Part shown: positions 1 through 9,563 of the stretch, in pieces
Numbering within the stretch: position 1 is the stretch's first letter
Layout: the number at the start of each line of letters is the position of its first letter
Notes under the pieces: generated by a model
What the model was told of the DNA's origin: nothing
Database searches by the model: none
What the model saw: only the letters and a program-made list of their open reading frames with translations
DNA from: Phyllobacterium phragmitis
GTDB taxonomy: Bacteria; Pseudomonadota; Alphaproteobacteria; Rhizobiales; Rhizobiaceae
Assembly: GCF_002980495.1 (NCBI RefSeq)
Contig: NZ_PVBR01000010.1
Coordinates: 1-64,000 of the forward strand
Length of the DNA stretch: 64,000 nt
Reading direction: 5' to 3'
Position numbers and translations under genes: made by a program

Positions 1-175
1 AAGTCGAAAACTCAAAGCCTGTCTCGAGGGCGAACTCTGCAACCGCCAGCGGCGCGCCGCCCTCGTTGTGGCGCTATATACGGCCCCCAATCCCAAACTG
101 TCAACTCCATAAAACCGCTTTTTTCCAGTTTTTTTCTTCCACCGGGAAGATCGGCTTTTTGAAAGCCGGGTAATG
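1..175. other. window-edge non-coding stretch
   Basis: No coding region or RNA gene is recognised here. There is a short hairpin at 152-168 (CGGCTTT, loop TTG, AAAGCCG) without a convincing T-tract. The stretch probably belongs to the 3' or 5' flank of a gene outside the window. Confidence 0.4.
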
Positions 176-208
176 AAAACGGACGGGCGCTGCCGCCCGT
201 CCGTTTTT
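176..208. terminator. bidirectional rho-independent terminator
   Basis: A perfect 11-bp stem ACGGACGGGCG (179-189) / CGCCCGTCCGT (194-204) with loop CTGC is flanked by AAAA on the left and TTTTT on the right, so it can end transcription on either strand. It lies 37 bp past the stop of the minus-strand ABC ATPase gene and closes that operon. Confidence 0.85.
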
Positions 209-244
209 CGGCAACCCACCCGGCGAATCCGCATCGAGTTGCAA

Positions 245-1261
<1,017 letters not shown>

Positions 1262-1289
1262 ATCGATATTCCTGTCTCTAAATTCGCTT

Positions 1290-2360
1290 TCAGGCGAGAA
1301 TGACGGCCTTGCCCGTGCGCACGCTTTCATCCGCAGCCAGGCAGATGTTGAGCGACTGCACCGCATCGTCCATATGGCGGGTGAGATCGATATTCTCGCG
1401 GATTGCGCGCAACACATAGGCCTGTTCGAGATCGCAAAGCCCCTGATGGCCTGGCTCGCCCTCCATGGAGAGAAGCCGGTCGGCTTCCGCCGGTTTTCCC
1501 TCGGCGTCAAGCTTCGCCGAATGCACGCGGATGACGGAGGTCTTCGTATGCGTGTCGATATCGGCGGATTTGGCGCTCTCGTCCACCACGATGGAAACGC
1601 AGCCATTGGGCGAGATCACATCTTTTACGAAGAACGCCGTCTCCGAGATCATCGGCCCCCATGCGGCCTCATACCAGCCCACCGAGCCATCATCGAACAG
1701 CACCTGCAGATGGCCGTAATTATACATCGATGGGTCGATTTCGGCCGAAAGCCGCAGCCCCATGCCGCGCACCTCGACCGGCTTCGCGTCCGTGATCTGG
1801 CACATGACATCGAGATAATGCACGCCGCAATCGACAATCGGCGAGGTCGTCTCCATCAGCTTTTTGTGCGTTTCCCAGTGGTCGCCGCTCGATTGCTGGT
1901 TCAAATTCATGCGGAAGACATAAGGGCCGCCCAGCGCCCGCGCCTCGGCAATCAACCGCATCCATGAGGGGTGATGGCGCAGGATATAGCCGACCACCAG
2001 TTTGCGTCCCCTCGCCTTCGCCATTTCGACGACGCGCCTGGCATCCGCGACATTGGTCGCCAGCGGCTTTTCCACAAACACATCCGCGCCCGCTTCCATC
2101 GCCATCACCGCGTAATCGGCATGGCTGTCGGAATAGGTGGCGATGCAGGCGAGATCGGGTTTGAGCTTATCCAGCGCTTCTTCAAACGCGTTGAAGAACG
2201 GATAGCCCCTGAGCGCTTCAGGCAAATCAATCTTGGAACGATTGACGAGACCGACGATCTCGAAGCCCGGATTGGCGTGATAGGCGAGTGCATGGCTCAA
2301 TCCCATATGCCCAAGTCCGGCGACCATGACCCGCACGGGCTGGAAATTCTTGTCGCTCAT
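1290..2360 (-). CDS. Gfo/Idh/MocA family oxidoreductase
   Basis: NAD(P)-dependent sugar oxidoreductase of the Gfo/Idh/MocA family, 356 residues. The N-terminal Rossmann fold shows GLGHMG near residue 15, and the family EKP motif occurs in FVEKPLA. A catalytic-histidine region is visible as DCGVHYLD. The ATG overlaps the stop of the upstream permease gene as ATGA, so the two are probably translationally coupled. The position inside a sugar importer operon suggests that it oxidises or epimerises the imported sugar or a derivative. The exact substrate cannot be read from the sequence. An alternative reading from an upstream start at 2555 would overlap the permease for about 200 nt and is not adopted. 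Confidence 0.88.
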   Translation of the reverse strand: MSDKNFQPVRVMVAGLGHMGLSHALAYHANPGFEIVGLVNRSKIDLPEALRGYPFFNAFEEALDKLKPDLACIATYSDSHADYAVMAMEAGADVFVEKPLATNVADARRVVEMAKARGRKLVVGYILRHHPSWMRLIAEARALGGPYVFRMNLNQQSSGDHWETHKKLMETTSPIVDCGVHYLDVMCQITDAKPVEVRGMGLRLSAEIDPSMYNYGHLQVLFDDGSVGWYEAAWGPMISETAFFVKDVISPNGCVSIVVDESAKSADIDTHTKTSVIRVHSAKLDAEGKPAEADRLLSMEGEPGHQGLCDLEQAYVLRAIRENIDLTRHMDDAVQSLNICLAADESVRTGKAVILA

Positions 2361-3196
2361 TTGACCGCTCCTGCCGTGATCCCGCGGATAAGCTGGCGGG
2401 AAAAGAAGAAATAAAGGATGAGCACGGGCAAGATCGCCAGCGACAGCGTGGCCAGCACCGCGTTCCAGTTGGTGACATATTGGCCGATGAACATCTGCGC
2501 GCCGAGCGTGACTGTCTTTGTCTCTTCGGACGGAGCGAGGATCAGCGGGAACCACAGATCGTTCCAGATCGGGATCATGGTGAACACGGCGACCGTCGCC
2601 ATGGCGGGCCGGACCAGCGGCAGCACGAGGCGGAAGAAGATGCGGTATTCGCTCAGGCCATCGATGCGCCCGGCATTCTTCAGATCGTCGGACACCTGCT
2701 TCATGAACTCCGACAGGATGAAGACGGCAAGCGGCAAGCCTTGCGCGGTATAAACGAGGATCAACGCCGTCAGCGTGTCCACCAGTCCGCCCGCGACCAT
2801 CAATTGCAAAATGGAAATCGTGCCCAGCCGGATCGGGATCATAATCCCCAACGCCAGATAAAGCCCCATCAACGTGTTGCCGCGAAAGCGATATTCCGAC
2901 AGCGCAAAAGCAGCCATCGCGCCGAACACCAGCACCAGCGCGATCGATACCACCGTCACGATCAGGCTGTTCTGGAAATAGAGGAAGAAATTGCCCTGCT
3001 CGATGACGGTCTTGTAGCCGATCAGGCTGAAGGTCTCCGATGTCGGTATTTGCAGCGGCGACCGGAAGATCGCATTGCGCGACTTGAACGAGTTGATGAC
3101 GATGATGGCGACTGGAAACAGCGCGATCAGCGTATAGGTGATGAGGATCGCGTGGGCGGCGACGGTGCGAGACCAGGATTGCGTGGCGCGGCTCAT
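2357..3196 (-). CDS. sugar ABC transporter permease (MalG type)
   Basis: Inner-membrane permease of a CUT1 importer, 279 residues, with about six hydrophobic segments. The ATPase-coupling EAA-type loop is seen about two thirds along as NAGRIDGLSEYRIFFRLVLP. The C-terminus ends shortly after the last membrane segment, as in MalG. It follows the MalF-type permease by 10 nt and overlaps the oxidoreductase start by 4 nt, so all are one minus-strand transcription unit. With the partner permease it forms the membrane pore that receives sugar from the binding protein. Confidence 0.92.
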   Translation of the reverse strand: MSRATQSWSRTVAAHAILITYTLIALFPVAIIVINSFKSRNAIFRSPLQIPTSETFSLIGYKTVIEQGNFFLYFQNSLIVTVVSIALVLVFGAMAAFALSEYRFRGNTLMGLYLALGIMIPIRLGTISILQLMVAGGLVDTLTALILVYTAQGLPLAVFILSEFMKQVSDDLKNAGRIDGLSEYRIFFRLVLPLVRPAMATVAVFTMIPIWNDLWFPLILAPSEETKTVTLGAQMFIGQYVTNWNAVLATLSLAILPVLILYFFFSRQLIRGITAGAVK

Positions 3197-3206
3197 TGGG
3201 GCTTCC

Positions 3207-4136
3207 TCAGAACTGATAGCGGCGCATCCGCCGCTGGATGCCGAAAAGATAAAGGCAGACGCCGATGAGGATGATGAAGAACATCACCGTCGCGATTGCC
3301 GCGCCCATATTGCGGTCGCCGACCTGCAGCTGGAAACCGAAGAACGTCCGGAACATGAAAGTGCCCAGGATATCGGTCGAATAGTTCGGCCCGGCCAGCG
3401 CCCCTTGCGTCGTGTAGATCAGGTCGAACGCGTTGAAATTGCCCACGAAGGTGAGGATCGAAATGATGCCGATGGAAGGCAGGATCAGCGGCAGCTTGAT
3501 CTTCCAGAACTGTGAGGCGCCGGTGATGCCATCGCATTCCGCCGCCTCAATGATCTCGTCAGGAATCGACAGCAGTGCGGCATAGATCAGCATCATCGGG
3601 ATGCCGATGAACTGCCAGACGGAAATGAGGCTGAGCGCGGTGAGCGCATATTGTTCCTGGCCGAGCCAGGGCGCGAACAGGCTTTTCAGCCCGACCGCGT
3701 CGAGCATGTTAGGCGCGATGCCCCATAGCGGGCTCAGGATCAGCTTCCATGCGAAACCGACGATGACGAAGGACAGGATCGTCGGGATGAAGATCGCCGT
3801 CCGGTAAAAGGTGCTGAACCGCAATTTCGGATGGCTCAGAAGCGCGGCCAGCAGAACGCCGATCGGGTTCTGCACCAGCATATGGACAATGAAAAACCAG
3901 ACATTGTTCTTGAGCGCATTCCAGAAGCTCGCCGCCCAGCGCGGATCGCCCAGCAATGTGCGGAAATTATCGAGGCCGACGAAAGCCGATATCTGGTTCT
4001 CGACCCGGAAGAGCGACAATTGCATTGTGCCGAACAGCGGCAGGATCATCACCGCCGTATAGATCAGCACTGCGGGCGCGAGGAATACCGCGATATGCCA
4101 TCGCACGGGCCTGCTCTTTGCGGTGGTTGTGGTCAT
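3207..4136 (-). CDS. sugar ABC transporter permease (MalF type)
   Basis: Inner-membrane permease of a CUT1 sugar importer, 309 residues. It begins with a short cytoplasmic stretch and a membrane anchor (AVFLAPAVLIYTAVMILPLF), then further hydrophobic segments and an EAA-type coupling loop EAAECDGITGASQFWKIKLP. It heads the permease-permease-oxidoreductase-ATPase group. The binding-protein gene lies 273 nt further upstream, separated by a large palindromic repeat, so the binding protein may be made in excess over the membrane parts, as is common for such importers. Confidence 0.92.
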   Translation of the reverse strand: MTTTTAKSRPVRWHIAVFLAPAVLIYTAVMILPLFGTMQLSLFRVENQISAFVGLDNFRTLLGDPRWAASFWNALKNNVWFFIVHMLVQNPIGVLLAALLSHPKLRFSTFYRTAIFIPTILSFVIVGFAWKLILSPLWGIAPNMLDAVGLKSLFAPWLGQEQYALTALSLISVWQFIGIPMMLIYAALLSIPDEIIEAAECDGITGASQFWKIKLPLILPSIGIISILTFVGNFNAFDLIYTTQGALAGPNYSTDILGTFMFRTFFGFQLQVGDRNMGAAIATVMFFIILIGVCLYLFGIQRRMRRYQF

Positions 4137-4175
4137 TCTTCGGTCAGCCTTTTAAATTCTTCACCGGGCGGGCCG

Positions 4176-4353
4176 CCCTCGCCCTTCGAGGCTCGCTTCG
4201 CTCACACCTCAGGATGAGGGCTACTGAAGCGTCGCGCCCTGTCACGCGTGGGGGGCGGGGCGGAGCCGGCAATCACCTACCTCTCAGAATGAGGAACGGT
4301 AGGTTCATCCCTCATCCTGAGGTGCGAGCGAAGCGAGCCTCGAAGGGCGAGGG
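4176..4353. repeat. long inverted repeat (dispersed palindromic element)
   Basis: Two 45-nt arms, 4176-4220 and 4309-4353, are reverse complements with a single mismatch (44/45). Each arm carries the core CGAGGCTCGCTTCGCT or its complement. The right arm is itself enclosed by a second inverted repeat, TAGGTTCATCC and GGATGAACCTA, reaching to about 4363. The whole could fold into a very stable cruciform or RNA hairpin between the binding-protein gene and its permease genes. From memory, such CTCGCTTCGCT palindromes are common intergenic repeats in Hyphomicrobiales genomes; this cannot be tested here. Confidence 0.88.
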
Positions 4354-4409
4354 ATGAACCTAGCGCCAGCCAAAAATCCCGACCCGCGTTCGCGAGCCGG
4401 GACCATTGC

Positions 4410-5669
4410 TCACTTCGCCGGCTTGTACCAGCTATCGAGACCCTTCTGCAGCTTCTCGCCCGCCTGCTCCGGCGTATCCGTGCCGTTGATCACATTCGCC
4501 GACTCAACCCAGGTCTCATTCTCGAGATTGGGCGTTCCGCGCGACAATATCTGATACGTCGAGCGAATGGTCGACTGGCACTTGTCGCGCCATGAGACGA
4601 ACTCCTGGGCCAGCGGGTTCTGCATTTTCACCTTTGCAGGCGACAGGCTGAAGAAGCCCGGCAGCGCATTGGAATAGATCTCCGCGAATTCGGGCGACGC
4701 CACCCATTCGAGGAACTTCTTCGCCGCTTCCGGATGCTTCGTCTTGGCGTTCATGCCGATGCCCAGATCGGTATGGTCCGAGATATAGCAGGTGTCGCCG
4801 GCCTTCTTCACCGGCGGCGGGAACGCGCCCATCTTGAACTGCGCCTGCGTCTCGAAGCCGGAGATTTCCCATGAGCCGGCCGGATAGATCGCCGCGCGGC
4901 CAAGCGTGAACAGGTTCTGGCTGTCGGGATAGGTCTGCGCCTCGAAGCCGTCGCCCAGATAATCCTTCCAGCGCGCCAGCGTCTTGAACGGATCGACCCA
5001 CTCAGGATCGGTCAGCTTTTCCGTGCCTGCGATCAGCGCCTTGCGGCCTTCCTCGCCCTTCCAGTAGTTCGGGCCAATATTCTGATAGCCCATGGTCGCG
5101 GCTTCCCAGAGATCCTTGGTGCCCATCGCCATTGGAATGTAGGTGCCGTTCTTCTTGATCGCGTCGAGCACGGCGAAGAATTCGTCTTCCGTCTGCGGCA
5201 CTTTCAGGCCCAGTTCTTCGAACGCATCCTTGTTGTAGATGAAGCCATGGATGACGGACGCGACCGGCACGCAGAAGGTGGTCTTGCCGTCATCCGTTTC
5301 CCAGGCCGACTTGGCGACCGGGCTGAACTCTTTCATACCGGGCAGATCGTTGAGCGAGGCAAGCTGCCCCTTCTGGAAAAGCGCCAGCGACTTGTCGAAC
5401 GGGCGGCAGGTGATGATGTCGCCAGCCGTATTGGCATCGAGCTTGGCGCCGAGTGCTGCGTCATATTCGGTGGGCGCGGAAGGATTGAACTTGAGCTTGA
5501 TGCCCGGATTAGCCTTCTCGAAGGCGGGGATCAGCTTTTCGTTCCAGATCGGCAGATCGTCATTGCGCCAGCTCTCGATGTTCAGCGTCACATCTTCCGC
5601 GTAAGCCGCCCCGGTCGAGCCGAGAACGCTTGACGCGAGCAACACTGCGATCATTGTCTTGCTCATCAT
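4410..5669 (-). CDS. sugar ABC transporter substrate-binding protein
   Basis: Periplasmic binding protein of the CUT1 importer (bacterial extracellular solute-binding family 1), 419 residues. The ATG at 5669, followed by a second ATG, is preceded by GGGGAG. The N-terminus reads MMSKTMIAVLLASSVLGSTG and is a clear Sec signal peptide ending near AAYAED. The mature part shows the family pattern TLNIESW near its start, an early PAFEKANPGIKLKF, and a long C-terminal lobe. It is the promoter-proximal gene of the importer and follows murQ by 76 nt. Linkage to murQ and to the nagA operon suggests an amino sugar such as MurNAc, GlcNAc or a muropeptide sugar as ligand; this is inference. Confidence 0.92.
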   Translation of the reverse strand: MMSKTMIAVLLASSVLGSTGAAYAEDVTLNIESWRNDDLPIWNEKLIPAFEKANPGIKLKFNPSAPTEYDAALGAKLDANTAGDIITCRPFDKSLALFQKGQLASLNDLPGMKEFSPVAKSAWETDDGKTTFCVPVASVIHGFIYNKDAFEELGLKVPQTEDEFFAVLDAIKKNGTYIPMAMGTKDLWEAATMGYQNIGPNYWKGEEGRKALIAGTEKLTDPEWVDPFKTLARWKDYLGDGFEAQTYPDSQNLFTLGRAAIYPAGSWEISGFETQAQFKMGAFPPPVKKAGDTCYISDHTDLGIGMNAKTKHPEAAKKFLEWVASPEFAEIYSNALPGFFSLSPAKVKMQNPLAQEFVSWRDKCQSTIRSTYQILSRGTPNLENETWVESANVINGTDTPEQAGEKLQKGLDSWYKPAK

Positions 5670-5707
5670 GATAACTCTCCCCTTTGCGCCTTCAGGCGCG
5701 TTGTTCC

Positions 5708-5752
5708 TGCATAATCCCAAAAAGTTGCAGACTTTTTGGATAAGATTATGCA
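5708..5752 (-). repeat. small dispersed palindrome, copy 1
   Basis: A two-part palindrome: outer arms TGCATAATC (5708-5716) and GATTATGCA (5744-5752), inner arms CCAAAAAGT (5717-5725) and ACTTTTTGG (5731-5739). It supplies the TAA stop of murQ and lies in the leader of the binding-protein gene, followed by a second small hairpin GCGCCTGAAGGCGC. A second element of the same design and orientation is in the flagellin leader at 34954-34995. Confidence 0.8.
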
Positions 5753-6669
5753 GATCTCAAATGGGAGCCGAAGCTCCCTTCCAATTCGACCAGCGCCGGA
5801 CGCAGTTTCTGTCCGTTGCTATCGAGAAGCCGTAACGCAGCCGTCAGATCCACCGCGCCAGCCGCCAGAAGAACCGCCGGCTTGACCGAACCGCCGGCCT
5901 GTTCAAGACAGGCCCGCGCGCGTTCCTCGCTGCAATTCGTGATGGACGCCACGATATGCGTCGCCCGCGCCTTCAACTTGGCGTTATCGGCATGGAGATT
6001 GACCATGTAACCATCATGGACATGCCCCAGCCGGATCGCCGCCAGCGTCGACAACAGGTTCAGCGCGATTTTCTGGGCGGTTCCCGCGCCCATGCGGGTT
6101 GACCCCGCTATGATTTCCGGCGGCGTCGCCAGCAGGATACCGATATTGGCCAGCTCCAAAATGGGCGCGCCCGGATTATTCGCCATGGCGATGGTCTTGA
6201 GGCCACGGCTCTTGGCTGCGTGCAAAGCGCCCACGGCATAGGGCGTCGAGCCACTGGCCGAAATGGCGATCAGACAATCGTTTGAATTGAGATTTGCGGC
6301 AGTAACGTCGCGTACGCCATGCTCCGCATCGTCCTCCGGCGCGCCGGTCAGATGCGTCAGGCTTTCTATGCCGCCCGCAAGGAGAACGACGATGCGATCA
6401 CGCGCAATGCCGAACGTGCCGGGCAGTTCCAGCGCATCGGCCAGCGCCATCAGCCCTGAGCTTCCCGCCGCCGCATAGACAAGCCGCCCGCCCTGCTCCA
6501 ATGCGCTCGCAGCCAGATCGGCGGCGCACGCGATATCGGCGGATACATGAGTCACGACAGCGGCGGCCTCACCTTGAGCCTTGGCAAGGAGGGCTGCGAT
6601 TTGGTGTGGCGGCTGATGATCGAGGCCCCTCGCCTCATCATGCAGCTGTTCGGTCCGATTGACGGCCAT
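5746..6669 (-). CDS. murQ: N-acetylmuramic acid 6-phosphate etherase
   Basis: Cytoplasmic SIS-domain lyase that removes D-lactate from MurNAc-6-phosphate to give GlcNAc-6-phosphate. Its 307 residues match the family length. SIS motifs AAGSSG (67-72) and ASGSTPY (138-144) are present, and the family hallmark GSTRMGAGTAQK is at 189-200. Candidate catalytic glutamates are E81 and the E112/E116 pair. The ATG at 6669 has GGGAGA upstream; the open frame extends 11 codons further without a better site. It faces the kinase-gntR-deaminase-nagA operon across a 191-bp divergent promoter region. The product GlcNAc-6-P is the substrate of NagA in that operon. Its stop codon lies inside a dispersed palindrome. 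Confidence 0.95.
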   Translation of the reverse strand: MAVNRTEQLHDEARGLDHQPPHQIAALLAKAQGEAAAVVTHVSADIACAADLAASALEQGGRLVYAAAGSSGLMALADALELPGTFGIARDRIVVLLAGGIESLTHLTGAPEDDAEHGVRDVTAANLNSNDCLIAISASGSTPYAVGALHAAKSRGLKTIAMANNPGAPILELANIGILLATPPEIIAGSTRMGAGTAQKIALNLLSTLAAIRLGHVHDGYMVNLHADNAKLKARATHIVASITNCSEERARACLEQAGGSVKPAVLLAAGAVDLTAALRLLDSNGQKLRPALVELEGSFGSHLRSA

Positions 6670-6860
6670 TGTCTTGTTCTCCCACTTTCTCGATAATGCC
6701 AAAAAAATACCACTTGTCCAGAGACCTTAACGATTTCTGTCATCAAATTTCCACAACAATGCAAATCTCCTTATTTCCCCGCATATTTTGAATTTGGCGG
6801 TTTTGCCCTCTTGGCTATTGGTGCTTTATTGGTATCATGATCGCGAGGAGACATAATCGC
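6670..6860. promoter_or_regulatory. divergent promoter region murQ / kinase operon
   Basis: This 191-bp AT-richer region must hold the promoters of both murQ (minus) and the kinase operon (plus). Possible half-sites for the GntR-type regulator encoded in the operon are TACCACTTGTCC near 6710 and a near-direct repeat TATTGGTGC / TATTGGTAT at about 6815-6837. No strict dyad was found, so operator positions are only suggestions. Confidence 0.35.
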
Positions 6861-7742
6861 GTGGAATATCTTCTGGGGATTGACGGCGGCGGCACCGGAT
6901 GCCGCGCGGCGCTTGCCGACAGGGCGGGCAGGATCATCGGTCGCGGCAAAAGCGGCTCCGCCAATATCATGACGGATATCGAGACGGCGCGGGCCAATAT
7001 CCTGTCCGCGACCGGTCAGGCATTGCAGGAAGCTGGTCTCGACATAAGCGCGACAAGCGCGATCTCGGCAGTGCTCGGTCTTGCCGGCGCCAATGTGAAC
7101 AACAATGGCGCGCGCCTCGAAAAGCTTCTGCCCTTTGCGCGAGCAGCCGTGAAATCCGATGCGGCCATCGCGCTCCAGGGCGCCTTGGGCGACGACGACG
7201 GAACCACCGTCATTCTCGGCACCGGCTCGGTGTTCATCACCCGCGAGAAGGGCCATGTCCGCACCATCGGCGGCTGGGGTTTCAGGGTGAGCGATCTGGG
7301 CGGCGGCGCGCGTCTGGGCCGCGACCTGCTCGAAGAGGCGCTGCTGACGCATGACGGCGTCCATCCCTCCTCAGCCCTGGCGGAAAAGACCATGGCCATG
7401 TTCGGCAACGATCCGCACAGGATCGTCGCCTTCGCGCATGACGCCAGGCCAAACGATTTCGGCACTTACGCGCCGCTGGTCTTCGAATATGCCGACAAGG
7501 GCGACAGGCTCGCCCTGCTACTCATCGACCGATCGGTCAAGACCATCGAGGAAGCGCTCGACGCGATCATGCCGCCGGAGCAGGACAGGCTCTGCCTGAT
7601 CGGCGGCCTTGGCCCACTCTACACATCAAGGCTCTCGCCGAAATACCGCGCCCGCCTCCACCCGCCCTTAGGCGATGCGCTCAGCGGCGCCGTCAAGCTG
7701 GCGGTCGAGCTCTTTGCGCCTGAGGAGGCGGATCATGGCTGA
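6861..7742 (+). CDS. BadF/BadG-family amino sugar kinase (NagK/MurK-like)
   Basis: ATPase of the BadF/BadG/BcrA/BcrD family, which includes N-acetylglucosamine kinases and MurNAc kinases; 293 residues. The ASKHA phosphate-1 motif DGGGTG lies near the N-terminus (EYLLGIDGGGTGCRAAL), the phosphate-2 region appears as VILGTGSVF, and GGWGF and LIGGLGPLY occur later. The GTG at 6861 is preferred over the ATG at 6837 because GAGGAG lies 9 nt before it and the protein then begins directly with the first strand. It is the first gene of the operon and overlaps gntR by 8 nt. It probably phosphorylates imported GlcNAc or MurNAc at C6. Which one cannot be decided, but the presence of murQ makes MurNAc plausible. 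Confidence 0.85.
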   Translation: MEYLLGIDGGGTGCRAALADRAGRIIGRGKSGSANIMTDIETARANILSATGQALQEAGLDISATSAISAVLGLAGANVNNNGARLEKLLPFARAAVKSDAAIALQGALGDDDGTTVILGTGSVFITREKGHVRTIGGWGFRVSDLGGGARLGRDLLEEALLTHDGVHPSSALAEKTMAMFGNDPHRIVAFAHDARPNDFGTYAPLVFEYADKGDRLALLLIDRSVKTIEEALDAIMPPEQDRLCLIGGLGPLYTSRLSPKYRARLHPPLGDALSGAVKLAVELFAPEEADHG

Positions 7743-8535
7743 TCTCATGCAGACCATCTTCGCCGATATTGCGGCGCAAACATCGGGCGGCGGCCCGCTT
7801 TATGTCAAGCTCAAGCGGATCATAGAAAGCGCCGTCGCCCGCGGCATCCTCAAGCCAGGCGATGCCCTGCCGCCGGAGCGCGAGATCGCCAGCATGGCGG
7901 ATGTCTCGCGCGTCACGGTGCGCAAGGCCGTTCAGGAACTGGTGAAGGAAGGACTGCTTGTCCAGCGCCATGGTTCGGGCACCTTCGTCGCCCCACGGGT
8001 CAAGCCGGTGGAACAATATCTGACCCAACTCACTTCCTTCACCGAGGATATGGCGCGGCGCGGCATGATCGTGCGCTCGGTCTGGCTTGACCGGGGCATT
8101 TATGCCCCCTCGCCCGAGGAGATGGTGACGCTGGGTCTTACATCAGGCGAAAAAATCGCCCGCATCAGCCGCCTGCGCGTCGCCAACGAGACGCCGATGG
8201 CGATCGAGCGGGCAGCCCTTGCGGCAAGTGTCCTGCCCCGCCCCGAAGATGTGACGACATCGCTTTACGCGGTTCTGGCCGATGGCGGAAATCGACCGGT
8301 CCGCGCGATTCAGCGTATTTCCGCCGCCATTTTGAAGGAGAATGATGCGCGTATTCTCGATGTGCAGCCAGGCTCGGCGAGCCTCAACATCGAGCGCATC
8401 TCCTATCTGGAATCCGGCAAGGTGATCGAGTTTACCCGCTCGATCTACCGGGCCGACGCCTATGAATTCATCGCCGAACTGCGCCTCAGCGGACCATCGG
8501 GACAGTCGGCGGAATCAGCGGGAGCCGTTCTTTGA
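7735..8535 (+). CDS. GntR family transcriptional regulator (HutC/NagR subfamily)
   Basis: DNA-binding repressor, 266 residues. The N-terminal winged helix-turn-helix reads LKPGDALPPEREIA then VSRVTVRKAVQELVKEGLL, typical of GntR. The C-terminal UTRA-type effector domain of the HutC subfamily begins near residue 90 (YLTQLTSFTEDMARRGM) and includes IERISYLESG near the end. The ATG at 7735 has GAGGAGG upstream and lies inside the end of the kinase gene. Relatives called NagR, NagQ or DasR respond to GlcN-6-P or GlcNAc-6-P, so local control of the amino-sugar genes is likely. The operator was not identified with confidence. Confidence 0.92.
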   Translation: MADLMQTIFADIAAQTSGGGPLYVKLKRIIESAVARGILKPGDALPPEREIASMADVSRVTVRKAVQELVKEGLLVQRHGSGTFVAPRVKPVEQYLTQLTSFTEDMARRGMIVRSVWLDRGIYAPSPEEMVTLGLTSGEKIARISRLRVANETPMAIERAALAASVLPRPEDVTTSLYAVLADGGNRPVRAIQRISAAILKENDARILDVQPGSASLNIERISYLESGKVIEFTRSIYRADAYEFIAELRLSGPSGQSAESAGAVL

Positions 8536-9563
8536 CCACACAACCCAGTCTCATGCATGCCGAGATCGCCTCCATTCCGGATGTCGTCGCGCGTCTCCTC
8601 GACGAATCGAGCGATGTCTTGCGCAAGGCAGGCAACTTGCTGCGCGAAAAGGATCCAGCTTTTCTCGCCTCGATCGCACGTGGATCGTCGGATCATGTGG
8701 CGACTTTTCTCAAATATGCGACCGAATTGACCGCCGGCGTTCCCGTCGCCTCACTCGGTCCCTCCGTCGCTTCGATCTATGGCGTTCAGCTCAAGCTTGC
8801 CAACGCCGCCTGCATTGCGATTTCCCAGTCTGGGAAAAGCCCTGATATCGTGACGGTGGCCGAACTGGCGCGCGAAAGCGGCGCACTGACATTCGCCATC
8901 AGCAATTCGCCGGATTCGCCCTTGGCAAAGACCTGCGATTTCCCGATCGATATCCTCGCCGGCCCCGAAAGAAGTGTCGCGGCGACAAAGACATTCATCG
9001 CTTCCGCCGTGGCGGGCCTCGGCCTCCTCGCCTACTGGACCAACGATACGGATCTTCTTTCCGCCCTCGATCAACTGCCGCGATGCCTCGCCGACGCGCT
9101 CACCTGCGATTGGTCGCCTCTGGCCGATGCACTGGAAGGCCGTGATTCTCTCTTCGTCCTGGGGCGCGGCCCGTCCACCGCGATCGCCAGCGAAGTGGCG
9201 CTCAAATTCAAGGAAACCAGTTCGATCCACGCCGAAGCCTATAGCGCCGCCGAGGTTCTGCACGGCCCGGTAGCCATCGTCGGCGAAGCCTTTCCCGTGC
9301 TTGCGCTGACCGCCCGCGATCAGGCGGAACAGTCGATCATCGAAACCTGCGACCGGATTGCCGCGCAAGGCGCATCGGTTTTCGTGACGTCGACCGCCAA
9401 GACCGCGGCGACAAACCTGCCCTTCATCGCCACACCGCACCGCCTGACCGACCCCCTGGCGCTTCTGGTCTCCTTCTACGGCTTCGTCGAAGCCCTGTCG
9501 CGTCATCGCGGCTTTAATCCGGACCAGCCGCCCCATTTACGCAAAGTGACCGAAACCATATGA
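8532..9563 (+). CDS. SIS-domain glucosamine-6-phosphate deaminase (NagB-II type)
   Basis: Protein with two SIS (sugar isomerase) domains and no glutaminase domain, 343 residues, matching the NagB-II/AgaS class that converts GlcN-6-P to fructose-6-P and ammonia. The first SIS domain shows SIARGSSDH and ISQSGKSPD, the second VLGRGPSTAIA with KFKETSSIHAEAYSAAEVLHGP, a block also seen in the isomerase half of GlmS. The start is TTG at 8532, overlapping the gntR stop, with GGGAG 7 nt upstream; an ATG at 8553 is the alternative. Lying between gntR and nagA it completes the route into glycolysis. Confidence 0.9.
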   Translation: MTTQPSLMHAEIASIPDVVARLLDESSDVLRKAGNLLREKDPAFLASIARGSSDHVATFLKYATELTAGVPVASLGPSVASIYGVQLKLANAACIAISQSGKSPDIVTVAELARESGALTFAISNSPDSPLAKTCDFPIDILAGPERSVAATKTFIASAVAGLGLLAYWTNDTDLLSALDQLPRCLADALTCDWSPLADALEGRDSLFVLGRGPSTAIASEVALKFKETSSIHAEAYSAAEVLHGPVAIVGEAFPVLALTARDQAEQSIIETCDRIAAQGASVFVTSTAKTAATNLPFIATPHRLTDPLALLVSFYGFVEALSRHRGFNPDQPPHLRKVTETI

